Below, in pieces: positions 35,478 to 43,691 of a stretch of DNA of 48,235 nucleotides. Position 1 is the stretch's first letter, and every line of letters begins with the position of its first letter. The translations under genes were made by a program, and so were the position numbers. Source of the DNA: Rhizobacter sp. Root1221 (GTDB lineage: Bacteria; Pseudomonadota; Gammaproteobacteria; Burkholderiales; Burkholderiaceae_C). Location: contig NZ_LMDI01000037.1 in assembly GCF_001425785.1 (NCBI RefSeq), forward strand, positions 1 through 48,235. The letters run 5' to 3'. The notes beneath the pieces were generated by a model, which saw only the letters and a program-made list of their open reading frames with translations, searched no databases and was not told the DNA's origin.

Positions 35478-35903
35478 ATGAGCCTCGAAAAAGTCCTCTA
35501 CACCGCCACCGCCACCTCCACCGGCGGCCGCGAAGGCACCTCCAAGTCGTCGGACGGCGTGCTGGACGTCAAGCTGACCACCCCGAAGGAACTCGGTGGC
35601 AACGGCGCCGTGGGCACGAACCCGGAGCAGCTGTTCGCTGCCGGCTACTCGGCCTGTTTCATCGGTGCGATGAAGGTGGTCGCGGGCAAGATGAAGGTTG
35701 CGCTGCCGGCCGACACGTCCATCACCGCGAGCGTCGGCATCGGCCCCATCCCGGCCGGCTTCAGCATCCAGGCCGACCTGAAGATCTCGATCCCCGGCGT
35801 CGAACGTGCCGTGGCCGAGCAGATCGTGGAAGCCGCCCACCAGGTGTGCCCGTACTCGAACGCCACGCGCGGCAACATCGACGTGACGCTGACGGTGGTC
35901 TGA
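35478..35903 (+). CDS. ohr: Organic hydroperoxide resistance protein Ohr
   Basis: This cytoplasmic thiol peroxidase reduces fatty-acid and other organic hydroperoxides using lipoylated partners. There are 141 residues, normal length. The two active cysteines are present: C60 in [10 protein letters not shown] and C124 in [13 protein letters not shown]. The N-terminal TGGREG loop holds the conserved arginine. AAGGA precedes the start. It pairs with ohrR directly upstream. Confidence 0.95.
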   Translation: MSLEKVLYTATATSTGGREGTSKSSDGVLDVKLTTPKELGGNGAVGTNPEQLFAAGYSACFIGAMKVVAGKMKVALPADTSITASVGIGPIPAGFSIQADLKISIPGVERAVAEQIVEAAHQVCPYSNATRGNIDVTLTVV

Positions 35904-35918
35904 CCACCACGGCCGGCC

Positions 35919-36851
35919 TCAAGCGCCCCGCATCAGCTCCAGCAGGAGCGCGATGCGGGCCTTGGCCGGCGTCAGGTCGCCGGCGGCCGGGAAATCATCC
36001 CCCGGCTTGTCGGCCACCGCCCCGTTGGCGCAGCGGCTGCTGCGCCACACGGTGACCCCCGCCGCACGAGCCTCGTGCAGCGCGCGGTCCAGGGCCTCGT
36101 GCACCGTGCCGTTGCCGGTGCCCACCACCACGATCCCCCGCGTGCCCAGCGCACACAGCGCCTGCACCAGCGCGCCGTCGGCGCCGGCGTGGCTCGTCAC
36201 CAGGTCCACCCGGGGCCAGGCCCCCTCGGGCCAGCGCCAACCGGCCAGCGGCGTATCCCGCGGCGGATCGCGCCGCCACACGGCGGCCCCCGCCTCCAGC
36301 ACACCCAGCGGCCCGGCATCCCCCGCCTCGAAGGCATCGAGCCGTGACGTGTGGGCCTTGCGCACGTCACGAGCGGCGAACACCGATCCCGCCATGACCG
36401 CCAGCACGCCCGTCGCCTTCGGGTCGAGCGCCACCGTCACCGCGTCCCGCAGGTTGCGCGGGCCGTCGGGCAATGCCGCGGTGGCCGGGCGCATGGCCGC
36501 GGTGAGCACCACCGGCTTCACCGGCGCCAGCACCCGCTGCAGGAAGTAGGCGGTTTCCTCGAGGGTGTCGGTGCCGTGGGTGACCACCACCCCCGCCACC
36601 GCGGGCGACGCGAGGTGGAACGCGATGCGTTCGGCCAACCGGTGCCACACGCCGTGCGACATGTCCTTGCTGTCCACCTGCACCACCTGCTCGCACACCA
36701 GGCCGGGCGGCAGGCCCGGCACGGCACGCAGCAGGTCGTCCACGCCCAGCTGCGCGGCGCGGTACACCCGCTCGTCACCGCCCGGCGCCGACGTGCCGGC
36801 GATCGTTCCGCCGGTGCCCAGCACCACCACTACCGCATTCGTCTTTTGCAT
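35919..36851 (-). CDS. Type I/II L-asparaginase family protein
   Basis: There are 310 residues from the ATG at 36851 ([20 protein letters not shown]). An in-frame ATG at 36893 would run through a LexA box and is unlikely. Catalytic motifs are present: GTGGTIAG with the nucleophilic threonine (T16), and [16 protein letters not shown] with the second threonine-aspartate pair. No signal peptide is seen, suggesting a cytoplasmic enzyme. The N-terminal GGD and DSKDM segments fit the substrate site. The gene is divergent from lexA, and its start lies 12 bases from the nearer SOS box, so LexA could repress it. Confidence 0.88.
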   Translation of the reverse strand: MQKTNAVVVVLGTGGTIAGTSAPGGDERVYRAAQLGVDDLLRAVPGLPPGLVCEQVVQVDSKDMSHGVWHRLAERIAFHLASPAVAGVVVTHGTDTLEETAYFLQRVLAPVKPVVLTAAMRPATAALPDGPRNLRDAVTVALDPKATGVLAVMAGSVFAARDVRKAHTSRLDAFEAGDAGPLGVLEAGAAVWRRDPPRDTPLAGWRWPEGAWPRVDLVTSHAGADGALVQALCALGTRGIVVVGTGNGTVHEALDRALHEARAAGVTVWRSSRCANGAVADKPGDDFPAAGDLTPAKARIALLLELMRGA

Positions 36852-36862
36852 TTTTTGCCAAG

Positions 36863-36878
36863 CTGGATAAAAATACAG
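36863..36878 (+). promoter_or_regulatory. LexA box 1 (SOS box)
   Basis: CTGGATAAAAATACAG matches CTG-N10-CAG with the AT-rich centre typical of strong LexA sites. It lies 65 bases before the lexA start and 12 bases before the asparaginase start, so it may serve both. Confidence 0.85.
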
Positions 36879-36881
36879 CCA

Positions 36882-36897
36882 CTGGATGTCCATTCAG
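36882..36897 (+). promoter_or_regulatory. LexA box 2 (SOS box)
   Basis: CTGGATGTCCATTCAG is also CTG-N10-CAG, with its centre 19 bp from box 1. Tandem boxes before lexA are known in E. coli. The centre is less AT-rich, so this is probably the weaker site. Confidence 0.7.
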
Positions 36898-36943
36898 CTG
36901 CGCCGCGACCCAGGGCGCCCGAGACCGCCCAAGAAGGAACCTC

Positions 36944-37621
36944 ATGCAAGATGTCCCGAAGCTCACCGACCGCCAGCAGCAGATCCTCGATCTGGTGCAA
37001 AGCGCCATCGAACGCACCGGCGCGCCGCCCACCCGGGCCGAGATCGCCGCCGAGCTGGGCTTCCGTTCCGCCAACGCGGCCGAAGAGCACCTGCAGGCGC
37101 TCGCCCGCAAGGGGGTCATCGAACTGGTTGGCGGCACCTCGCGGGGCATCCGCCTGAAGTCTGACACACTGCGCGCGCTCAACGAGACCCGTGGCAAGCA
37201 GTTCAGCCTGCCGCTGCCCAGCTTGTCCCAACTCTCGCTGCCGCTCGTGGGGCGGGTGGCCGCGGGCAGCCCCATCCTGGCCCAGGAACACGTCGAGCAG
37301 ACCTACCTCATGGAAGCCAGCATGTTCTCCCGCCGCCCCGACTACCTGCTGAAGGTGCGCGGCATGAGCATGCGCGACGCCGGCATCATGGACGGCGACC
37401 TGCTCGCCGTGCAGAAAACCAAGGAAGCGAAGAACGGGCAGATCGTCGTGGCCCGCATCGGCGACGAAGTCACCGTGAAGCGCCTCAAGCGCACCCGCAC
37501 CACCATCGAGCTGCTGCCCGAAAACCCCGACTTCGAACCCATCGTCATCCCGTTCGGTGACGTCGATTTCGAGTTGGAAGGCCTCGCCGTGGGGCTCATC
37601 CGCAGCAACCTGCAGATGTGA
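36944..37621 (+). CDS. lexA: LexA repressor
   Basis: LexA represses the SOS regulon and cleaves itself when stimulated by RecA. There are 225 residues. The winged helix (about 1-72) includes [19 protein letters not shown]. The cleavage site Ala107-Gly108 is in VGRVAAGSP. The catalytic Ser142 is in [10 protein letters not shown] and Lys179 in EVTVKRLK. The spacings of 35 and 37 residues equal those in E. coli LexA. AAGGA precedes the start, and two SOS boxes upstream indicate autoregulation. Confidence 0.96.
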   Translation: MQDVPKLTDRQQQILDLVQSAIERTGAPPTRAEIAAELGFRSANAAEEHLQALARKGVIELVGGTSRGIRLKSDTLRALNETRGKQFSLPLPSLSQLSLPLVGRVAAGSPILAQEHVEQTYLMEASMFSRRPDYLLKVRGMSMRDAGIMDGDLLAVQKTKEAKNGQIVVARIGDEVTVKRLKRTRTTIELLPENPDFEPIVIPFGDVDFELEGLAVGLIRSNLQM

Positions 37622-37625
37622 CACC

Positions 37626-37928
37626 ATGGCGGCCATCAAGGCTCCGAAGGCCCGCAGCGCCGACCACTGCGAACGCCTCGAACAACTGCCCAACATCGGT
37701 CCGTCGCTCGCCGCCAACCTTCGGCTGATCGGCATCCACCACCCGCACGACCTGCGCGGCCAGGATGCCTACACGCTCTACCGCCGCCTGGGCACCGCCA
37801 CCGGCCAGCGCCAGGACCCGTGTGTGCTCGACACCTTCATGGCCGCCATCGACTTCATGTGCGGTGCCGAACCCGCGCCGTGGTGGGCCTACACCGCCCA
37901 ACGCAAGCTCACGTTCGGCACGCTCTGA
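37626..37928 (+). CDS. Helix-hairpin-helix protein of the Cdd1/McrB-like group
   Basis: There are 100 residues. LEQLPNIGPSLAANLRLIGIHHPHDLRGQDAY is a helix-hairpin-helix segment like those that bind DNA non-specifically. The rest (LYRRLGTATGQRQDPCVLDTFMAAIDFMCG) matches small proteins annotated as pathogenicity-locus Cdd1 or mitomycin-resistance-like. It starts 4 bases after the lexA stop, so it is almost surely in the lexA operon and DNA-damage-inducible. The molecular role is unknown. Confidence 0.8.
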   Translation: MAAIKAPKARSADHCERLEQLPNIGPSLAANLRLIGIHHPHDLRGQDAYTLYRRLGTATGQRQDPCVLDTFMAAIDFMCGAEPAPWWAYTAQRKLTFGTL

Positions 37929-38254
37929 CATCCGCCCTCGACCACGCACAGGGCCGCATGCGCTGACGAAGCGGCGCGCGGCGCACCGCGCCGGTGCAAA
38001 CGCTGTGGCGGCCGCCGGGTTGTCTCCGTCGAACCTGCCTGCCAGCCCCCCCTTTATGAGCGGCCCATGGATGCCGCAATGACCTCGAGCCGCGCGAGAA
38101 TCACGGCGTCCCGCCGTCGAGCCCGCCCTGTCCACCACCGCCTTCGCCTCCCGTCAATCATGCTGAACCCGGCAGGAGATCGCGGCCAGCCAAAGCACGC
38201 TTGTCCAGGGTCTGCTACCTTTCGCCCCCGTTCAAACAAAACCAGGAGACCTGC
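37929..38254. other. Gap before gshA, no gene seen
   Basis: These are 326 bases of uneven GC content. The longest frame (from about 38067) has Arg/Ser-rich, frame-shadow composition and no ribosome site. The gshA promoter must lie here, but no confident -35/-10 pair was recognised. Confidence 0.4.
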
Positions 38255-39784
38255 GTGAGCAGTTTGCAAGAGGGCCTGCACGCACTGGCCCCTGGGGCCC
38301 TCACCGCGATGCGACGCGGTGTCGAGAAAGAAAGCCTGCGGGCGTTGCCGCAAGGCGGGCTCGCGCTCACGCCTCACCCGGCCGTGCTCGGTTCGGCTTT
38401 GACCAATCCGAACATCACCACCGATTTCAGCGAATCGCAGATCGAACTCGTCACCGGCGTGCACGGCAGCGTGGACGACTGCGTCGACGAACTCACCCGC
38501 ATCCACCAGTTCGTCTACAGCGCCATCGGCGACGAGATGCTCTGGGTCAGCAGCATGCCCTGCGGCCTGCCTGTGGACGAAACCATCCCGCTCGGCCGCT
38601 ACGGGTCGTCGAACGTGGGGCGCTCGAAAAGCGTGTATCGCATGGGCCTCGGGCACCGGTACGGCCGGCGCATGCAGACCATCTCGGGCATCCACTACAA
38701 CTGGTCCTTGCCGGGCATCACGAACGACGGCTATTTTTCGCTGATCCGCAACTTCCGCCGCCACTCGTTCCTGCTGCTGTACCTCTTCGGCGCGTCACCC
38801 GCGGTGTGCTCCAGCTTCGTCGCCGGACGCGAACACGAACTCCAGGACCTGGGCAGCTCGCTCTACATGCCCCACGGCACGTCGCTGCGCATGGGCCGCC
38901 TCGGTTACCAGAGTGACGCCCAGTCGTCGCTGGCCGTCAGCTACAACGGCCTCGAAGGGTATGCGGCCTCGCTGCAGGACGCCCTCACCCGGCCGTACCC
39001 GGCCTACGAGGCCATCGGCGTGCGCAACCCGGCGGGTGAATACAACCAGCTCGCCACCAGCCTGCTGCAGATCGAAAACGAGTTCTACGGCACCATCCGC
39101 CCGAAACGCGTGATTTTCTCCGGCGAGCGCCCGCTGCATGCGCTGCGCGAGCGTGGTGTCGAGTACGTCGAGGTGCGCTGCATGGACCTCGACCCGTTCC
39201 AACCGGTCGGCATCTCCGCGCAGACCATGCGTTTCCTCGACGTCTTCCTGCTGCATTGCCTGCTGAGCGGCAGCCCGGCCGACTCCCCCGCCGAGATCGC
39301 CGCCCTCGCCCGCAACCAGCACCGCACCGCAGCCCGTGGTCGTGAGCCCGGCCTTCGGCTGGAACGCCATGGTGCCGAGGTCACGCTGGTGGAGTGGGCC
39401 GAGGAACTGCTCGACGGCTGCACACCGCTCGCCGCCGCGCTCGACCAGGCCCTGGGCACCACCGGCCATTCGGAAGCCGTGGCCGCCGCACGCACGTCAC
39501 TCGCGAACCCGCACACACTGCCGTCGGCGCGGGTGCTCGACGCCATGACGTCGCAGCACGGCGGCTCGTTCATCGAGTTCGCCCGGGCGCAGTCGGCCCA
39601 GACCAAGGCGCTGCTCACGTCGCAGCCGTTCTCCGAAGTCCAGGCGCTGCATTTCGCCGGTGTGGCCCGAGCCTCGGTGGCCGAGCAGGCCGCCATCGAG
39701 ACGGCCGACACCATGCCGTTCGAGGTGTACCGGCAAGAGTACCTGGCCATCGCCCGGCTGGGCGGCCCCCGCACCACGCGCTGA
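38255..39784 (+). CDS. gshA: Glutamate-cysteine ligase GshA
   Basis: GshA makes gamma-glutamylcysteine, the first step of glutathione synthesis. The GTG at 38255 is chosen because CCAGGAG lies 7 bases upstream; this gives 509 residues, normal for the E. coli-type (class I) enzyme. Conserved stretches include RRGVEKESLRALPQG, TTDFSESQIELVTG, GRYGSSNVGRSKSVYRMGL, ISGIHYNWSLP and the active-site region YVEVRCMDLDPFQPVGI. No gshB is adjacent. Confidence 0.93.
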   Translation: MSSLQEGLHALAPGALTAMRRGVEKESLRALPQGGLALTPHPAVLGSALTNPNITTDFSESQIELVTGVHGSVDDCVDELTRIHQFVYSAIGDEMLWVSSMPCGLPVDETIPLGRYGSSNVGRSKSVYRMGLGHRYGRRMQTISGIHYNWSLPGITNDGYFSLIRNFRRHSFLLLYLFGASPAVCSSFVAGREHELQDLGSSLYMPHGTSLRMGRLGYQSDAQSSLAVSYNGLEGYAASLQDALTRPYPAYEAIGVRNPAGEYNQLATSLLQIENEFYGTIRPKRVIFSGERPLHALRERGVEYVEVRCMDLDPFQPVGISAQTMRFLDVFLLHCLLSGSPADSPAEIAALARNQHRTAARGREPGLRLERHGAEVTLVEWAEELLDGCTPLAAALDQALGTTGHSEAVAAARTSLANPHTLPSARVLDAMTSQHGGSFIEFARAQSAQTKALLTSQPFSEVQALHFAGVARASVAEQAAIETADTMPFEVYRQEYLAIARLGGPRTTR

Positions 39785-39811
39785 AAACGCCGGCAACCGC
39801 TACCGGCTGCC

Positions 39812-39830
39812 TGGCAAGAACTTCCTGCCA
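39812..39830 (+). promoter_or_regulatory. Inverted repeat, candidate activator site upstream of the PEP-CTERM gene
   Basis: TGGCAAGAA-C-TTCCTGCCA is a 19-bp palindrome with one mismatch. It ends 25 bases before the sigma-54-like promoter at 39856. PEP-CTERM genes in many species are controlled by a sigma-54 activator (PrsR), for which this would be a plausible, close-in site. Confidence 0.45.
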
Positions 39831-39855
39831 AGCGGCCCAGGAACCGGTTTCCCGC

Positions 39856-39871
39856 TGGCACGTTCCTTGAT
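39856..39871 (+). promoter_or_regulatory. Sigma-54-like promoter of the PEP-CTERM gene
   Basis: TGGCACGTTCCTTGAT matches the full -24 box TGGCACG and TTG of the -12 box at exact spacing. The one deviation is A for C in the -12 GC pair. It lies 52 bases before the proposed start codon. Confidence 0.55.
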
Positions 39872-39922
39872 AACGCTCCCCCTCGCGCCCGCCCGGGCGC
39901 GATAACAACTCGGAGGGAAATC

Positions 39923-40696
39923 TTGTCACCGAAACAACTCTGCGCGGCCGCCTTGGCCGCCGCTTGCATGGGCCCCGCGATGGCCGTGCCGTTTGCCAAC
40001 GCCTCGATCGACCTCACGTCGCTGCGCTTCTCGCTGCAAGACACCGATGCCAACGACGGCATCAACGCCAGTTTCTCTGAACAGCTGCAGAGCACCTTCG
40101 CGGACGTGTGCGTCGAAGCCGACGCGCAGGGCAGCTGCTGGATCTTCTCAGGCACCCCCTCGACTGGGCATACCAACGATCCGGCAGAAACAGTGAACGC
40201 CTGGGCCGCCAGCAGGCAGAACCAGGGGATGAGCACCGCAGGCCCCGAGTGGCTGGGATCGTCACTCCAAGGCGTGGGCGCCACGGGCCCGAACGGCGGC
40301 GCCAATGCCACGACCCAGCGCGAGCTCAAGTTCAGCGGCGCGGGCCGGTTCACCGCCGAGGTGAACTACGCCGTCTCGGCCGGCCTCGGCGGCGCGGCCA
40401 CCTGGCGCGAGGTGCTGGCCTGGGTGGGCATCGTCATGTTCCCATCGGTCGGTCAGCACTTCCAGACCGAGGCCCTCGTGGTGACGCCGCAAGATCAGGG
40501 TGTCTCGTCCAGCGCCGGCCGGCTGAGCCTGTCGTTCGACGTGCTCGACGGCCAGACCTACCTCGCGGCACTGCGCACCCACACGCACTCGCTCGCTGCC
40601 CCCATCGCCGCCCCCGTGCCGGAGCCCGCCACCTGGGCCCTGATGCTCGCCGGCCTGGTGGGCGTGACCCAAGTCGTACGCCGCCGCGTCCGGTAA
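39923..40696 (+). CDS. PEP-CTERM sorting-domain exported protein
   Basis: There are 257 residues from a TTG start at 39923, supported by GGAGGGA upstream. A signal peptide (about 1-21, ending AMA) is followed by a folded domain of unknown family with one Cys pair (VCVEADAQGSCW). The C-terminal sorting signal is VPEPATWALMLAGLVG plus a basic RRRVR tail. Such proteins are cut and sorted by an exosortase (EpsH/XrtA), often for exopolysaccharide or floc formation. No exosortase gene is in the window. Confidence 0.88.
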   Translation: MSPKQLCAAALAAACMGPAMAVPFANASIDLTSLRFSLQDTDANDGINASFSEQLQSTFADVCVEADAQGSCWIFSGTPSTGHTNDPAETVNAWAASRQNQGMSTAGPEWLGSSLQGVGATGPNGGANATTQRELKFSGAGRFTAEVNYAVSAGLGGAATWREVLAWVGIVMFPSVGQHFQTEALVVTPQDQGVSSSAGRLSLSFDVLDGQTYLAALRTHTHSLAAPIAAPVPEPATWALMLAGLVGVTQVVRRRVR

Positions 40697-40709
40697 GCGC
40701 TCGCCGTTC

Positions 40710-40737
40710 CCCCGGCTTGTTGCCTGGCAAGCCGGGG
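40710..40737 (+). terminator. Terminator-like hairpin after the PEP-CTERM gene
   Basis: CCCCGGCTTG (40710-40719) pairs perfectly with CAAGCCGGGG (40728-40737) across an 8-base loop, 13 bases after the stop. There is no long T-run, as is common at this GC content. Confidence 0.6.
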
Positions 40738-40775
40738 CGTATGCTGGCCGTCGAATCACCTCGACGCCGCCGCTG

Positions 40776-41174
40776 ATGCTGCCCACCGCTCCGCTACGCC
40801 CCGCCTGGCAACGTCACCTGTGGATGGCCGGCGGCCTGCTGTCGGTGCTGCTCGGGTTCATCGGCATCTTCCTGCCGCTGCTGCCCACCACGCCGTTCAT
40901 CCTGCTGGCCGCGTTCTGTTTCTCGAACGGCAGCCCGCGGTGCGAACGCTGGCTGCTCGAACATCCCCGCTTTGGTCCCATGACCCGCGAATGGCGCGCG
41001 CACCGCGCCGTGCCGCTGCGTGCCAAGCAGATCGCCACCGCGATGATGGCCGTCAGCTCCATCGCATGCTGGTGGTTCCTCGCGCATCCCTGGCGCTGGG
41101 TGCCAGGGGCCTGCTGCCTGGCGGTGGCGGTGTGGCTGTGGCGGTTGCCGACGGCGGCGCGTGTGGCCGGCTGA
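40776..41174 (+). CDS. YbaN-like DUF454 inner-membrane protein
   Basis: There are 132 residues. The first membrane segment contains the family motif GFIGIFLPLLPTTPFILLAAFCFSNGSPRCERWLLEHPRFGP (about 27-68), which is diagnostic of DUF454/YbaN. Two further helices follow at about 88-105 and 108-125. The function is unknown; it is an integral inner-membrane protein. It sits alone, with hairpin structure before it and a gene-poor 250 bases after it. Confidence 0.88.
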   Translation: MLPTAPLRPAWQRHLWMAGGLLSVLLGFIGIFLPLLPTTPFILLAAFCFSNGSPRCERWLLEHPRFGPMTREWRAHRAVPLRAKQIATAMMAVSSIACWWFLAHPWRWVPGACCLAVAVWLWRLPTAARVAG

Positions 41175-41424
41175 ACCGGGGCGCAGTCAAGACCGCCCGC
41201 GCACTCGCGTTCGCTGAGCACGTTGCACAGCGCCTCGATGGCGGCCCCGATGGGGCCACAACACCCGCCGAAGAGCTTTCGGTCGGTTGAGAGGGTCGAC
41301 AGAAACGAGGAGCGAACCATCGAATATTTCGCGCCTGCATTTCTTCCCGCGTCTTACCAAAGAACGGAGCCGCCGGAGGCCATCTACGCATGAGGATGCA
41401 CCCGAGGGATCGCATCGATCTTGA

Positions 41425-42186
41425 TCACCGCACCGTGCTGCTCGCCACCTCGTAGGCCGCGTGCAAGCGCCGCACCAGCGGGCGGTTGAGTTCCTGGGTG
41501 TGGCGGTTCCAGCGTTGCATGGCCGACTGGATCTCGACCTGCAGCTTGCCGGCGAGGTCGATCTCGCCAGAGATGATGGCCCAGATGGCGAACTCGACAC
41601 GCACCTCGAAGCTGCCGAAACGCGCGAGCGCGTCCTCGAACTCGACCCGCGCCTCGGCACGGCGGCCGGCGCCGGCCAACGTGCGGGCCCACAGCAACGA
41701 GACAGTTTCGGCGCGGAAGTCCGGGTTGGTCTGGCGGATGAACGCCAGGTGCTCGAGCGCCATCGCCCAGTGTTCCCCGGCAAACCCGGCACGTGCCGCA
41801 CCGAGGCGGATCTCCAGGTCGCCAGCGAACGGGCCCTTCAGGCACGCTTCGTAGTGCGTGGCGGCCTCGTCGAAGGCGCCGGCCTCCAGCAGCGCCGCCG
41901 CAAGGCACATCTGCGTCTGGGCGGTAGGCGCGTAGGCGTGGGCCGACTGGGCCTCGCGCAACGCACGGCGCGGGTCGAGGGAATGGGCCGCGGCATTCAC
42001 CGCCTGCCGGGCGCTGCGCTCCAGCCGGGACGATGGCAGGAACACCGCGACGAAGTACACGAGGCTGCCGAGCCCCGGGAAGGCGAACAGCACCATCAGC
42101 CAGTACATGTCGTGGCGGTTGCGGATGGCATGGATGGCAAAGTACAACGCGATGAGGACGTGCAGTCCCAATCCGATGAACGGCAT
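41425..42186 (-). CDS. Membrane-anchored PLD-N/tetratricopeptide protein
   Basis: There are 253 residues. The N-terminus (about 1-50) has two membrane helices in the pattern of the PLDc_N / cardiolipin-synthase N-terminal domain (RNRHDMYWLMVLFAFPGLGSLVYFV). The rest (about 55-253) is helical with TPR-like repeats (TQMCLAAALLEAGAFDEAATHYEACL, AETVSLLWARTLAGAGRRAEARVEFEDAL). There is no phospholipase HKD motif, so it is a scaffold, not an enzyme. It is followed upstream by apbE on the same strand with a 40-base gap. Confidence 0.75.
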   Translation of the reverse strand: MPFIGLGLHVLIALYFAIHAIRNRHDMYWLMVLFAFPGLGSLVYFVAVFLPSSRLERSARQAVNAAAHSLDPRRALREAQSAHAYAPTAQTQMCLAAALLEAGAFDEAATHYEACLKGPFAGDLEIRLGAARAGFAGEHWAMALEHLAFIRQTNPDFRAETVSLLWARTLAGAGRRAEARVEFEDALARFGSFEVRVEFAIWAIISGEIDLAGKLQVEIQSAMQRWNRHTQELNRPLVRRLHAAYEVASSTVR

Positions 42187-42226
42187 GATGGGCTCTTCTT
42201 TCTATTCCGGGCGAGCGTGGAAGGGG

Positions 42227-43144
42227 TCAGGGGGCGGAGAGGTCGACGGCGGGCATTTCCCGGTGCAGCCGGCCGTCGGCGTCGATGGTCAGGAAGGCAA
42301 CGCCTTGCTCGCGCAGGAAGGCGTGGGCGTCGTCACCCATCAGCATCGCGATGGTGGTGAGCGCGCCCGAGGCCAGGCAGGCAGGCCCGACGACACTGAC
42401 GGACTGCCAGTGCGTGACCGGCCAGCCCGTGCGCGGGTCGAGGATGTGGCAGTAGCGGTGGCCGTCCACCTCGAAGCTGCGTTCGTAGTCGCCGCTGGTG
42501 GCCAGCGCGCCGTGGGCCAGATCGATGCTGGCGACGACCTCGCCGGTGCGGCGCGGGTGGGCGATGCCGATCTTCCACGGCACGCCGGTGGGGTGCGGCC
42601 CCACGAGGCTCACGTCGCCGCCGAGGTTCACGGTGCCACCAGCGATGCCCGCGGCATGCAGCGTGGCCGCGGCACGGTCGGCGGCGTACTCCTTGGCAAA
42701 GCCGCCAAAGTCGAGTTCCATCCCGGGACGCTGCAGTGCCAGCGTTTCACCGTCCCAGTCGGCCAGCGGCCAGCCCACGTCGGGCAGCAGCGCGGCCACC
42801 GCCTCGGCGCTGGGAACGCGGGCGGCCTTGAAGTCCCACACCCGGCGCAGGATGCCGGACGTGATGTCGAAACGGCCCTCGCTCGCCTCGTGGAGGTTGT
42901 CGGCAAAACCGAGCAGGCCGGCGGTTTCGGGGTCGACCGCGATGCGCTCGCCAGAGCCTGCGGACGCATTGATGCGTGACACGATGCTGTCGGGGCGGTA
43001 GCGCGAGTACTTGGCCTCCAGGCGGCGCACTTCATCGATGGCCAGTTGTGCCGAGGCCGCGGCCTCGGCTTCGCCGGGCGCGCACAGGCGCAGGTGGCAC
43101 ACCGTGCCCATGGCCTGGAACTCGAAGCCGAAATCGGGAATCAT
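42227..43144 (-). CDS. apbE: FAD:protein FMN transferase (ApbE family)
   Basis: ApbE attaches FMN covalently to threonine of target flavoproteins in the periplasm, using FAD and Mg2+. There are 305 residues. Motifs are DFGGFAKEYAAD, NLGGDVSLVG, TSGDYER and CHILDPRTGWPV. The usual GGIAKGYA reads GGFAKEYA, seen in one ApbE subgroup. No signal peptide is obvious, though the first residues are hydrophobic. It overlaps the DUF4266-like gene by ATGA. A flavinylated substrate is not apparent nearby. Confidence 0.9.
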   Translation of the reverse strand: MIPDFGFEFQAMGTVCHLRLCAPGEAEAAASAQLAIDEVRRLEAKYSRYRPDSIVSRINASAGSGERIAVDPETAGLLGFADNLHEASEGRFDITSGILRRVWDFKAARVPSAEAVAALLPDVGWPLADWDGETLALQRPGMELDFGGFAKEYAADRAAATLHAAGIAGGTVNLGGDVSLVGPHPTGVPWKIGIAHPRRTGEVVASIDLAHGALATSGDYERSFEVDGHRYCHILDPRTGWPVTHWQSVSVVGPACLASGALTTIAMLMGDDAHAFLREQGVAFLTIDADGRLHREMPAVDLSAP

Positions 43145-43386
43145 CGGCCGGCGGTGCGCATCGGCGCGATGCGGCCCTTCTCGGGCGCGGGCGCGGCGAT
43201 CACGCCGGGCAGGTTCATTGCCACGGCCGCGTGGACGTGCATGGCATTGCGCTGTTCGAGGGCGTCGCCACCCGTCGACATCCCGGGTTTGGCGAGTGCG
43301 CCTGTCTCCCAGGCCTGCGGCGGCACAAGGGCCGAGCAGCCCGCCAGCACCAGCACCACCAGCGCGGAGAACCCAATGTATTTCAT
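43141..43386 (-). CDS. DUF4266-like small lipoprotein
   Basis: There are 81 residues. A lipoprotein signal (MKYIGFSALVVLVLAGCSAL, Cys at 17) is followed by the pattern WETGALAKPGM...LEQRNAMHVHAA seen in DUF4266 proteins (a Trp, G-x-LA-x-P-x-M, then a histidine pair). Such proteins usually occur with a DUF3570 protein, a thioredoxin-like protein and ApbE; here only apbE follows. It overlaps apbE at its 3' end and the 31-residue frame at its 5' end. Confidence 0.75.
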   Translation of the reverse strand: MKYIGFSALVVLVLAGCSALVPPQAWETGALAKPGMSTGGDALEQRNAMHVHAAVAMNLPGVIAAPAPEKGRIAPMRTAGR

Positions 43387-43478
43387 GGTTGTGTCCCCGG
43401 CGCCTGGATCACCTCTTTCGCAGCCATGGCAGCAGCCACCACGGCGACCGCAAGCCCTTCCCTGATCTTGTTCGTCAA
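43383..43478 (-). CDS. Possible small hydrophobic peptide coupled to the DUF4266-like gene (31 aa)
   Basis: A TTG start at 43478 with GGGAG upstream opens a 32-codon frame whose TGA overlaps the next ATG (ATGA). It has a basic start, then LAVAVVAAAMAA as a short hydrophobic helix, then a polar end. It could be a tiny membrane peptide, or a trimmed relic of a longer gene of the DUF4266 neighbourhood. Confidence 0.4.
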   Translation of the reverse strand: MTNKIREGLAVAVVAAAMAAKEVIQAPGTQP

Positions 43479-43691
43479 GATACGCTCCCTTACGTATGCC
43501 GGGCGTCGAGGCCCGATGCGCAGGGAATAGCAGGACGCTTGCCAGGGTGGCGTCCACGGGCAAGCCCTCGGCGAACGGGCGCAAATCGTCACCCGGGCAT
43601 GCCGGGATTTGTCAAAGGCGGACGGCGAACAGGAGACTGGGCGGCAGAGAAGGACCCACGTTCTCTCTGCCGTCCACGCCCCCGGGCACTT

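Noticed and set aside
38067-38258. 63-residue frame before gshA
   Set aside because: Arg-rich chance frame without a ribosome site, running into the gshA ribosome site.
40814-41320. 168-residue minus-strand frame overlapping the ybaN-like gene
   Set aside because: The N-terminal part outside ybaN has no family resemblance, and most of the frame is antisense to a recognised gene.
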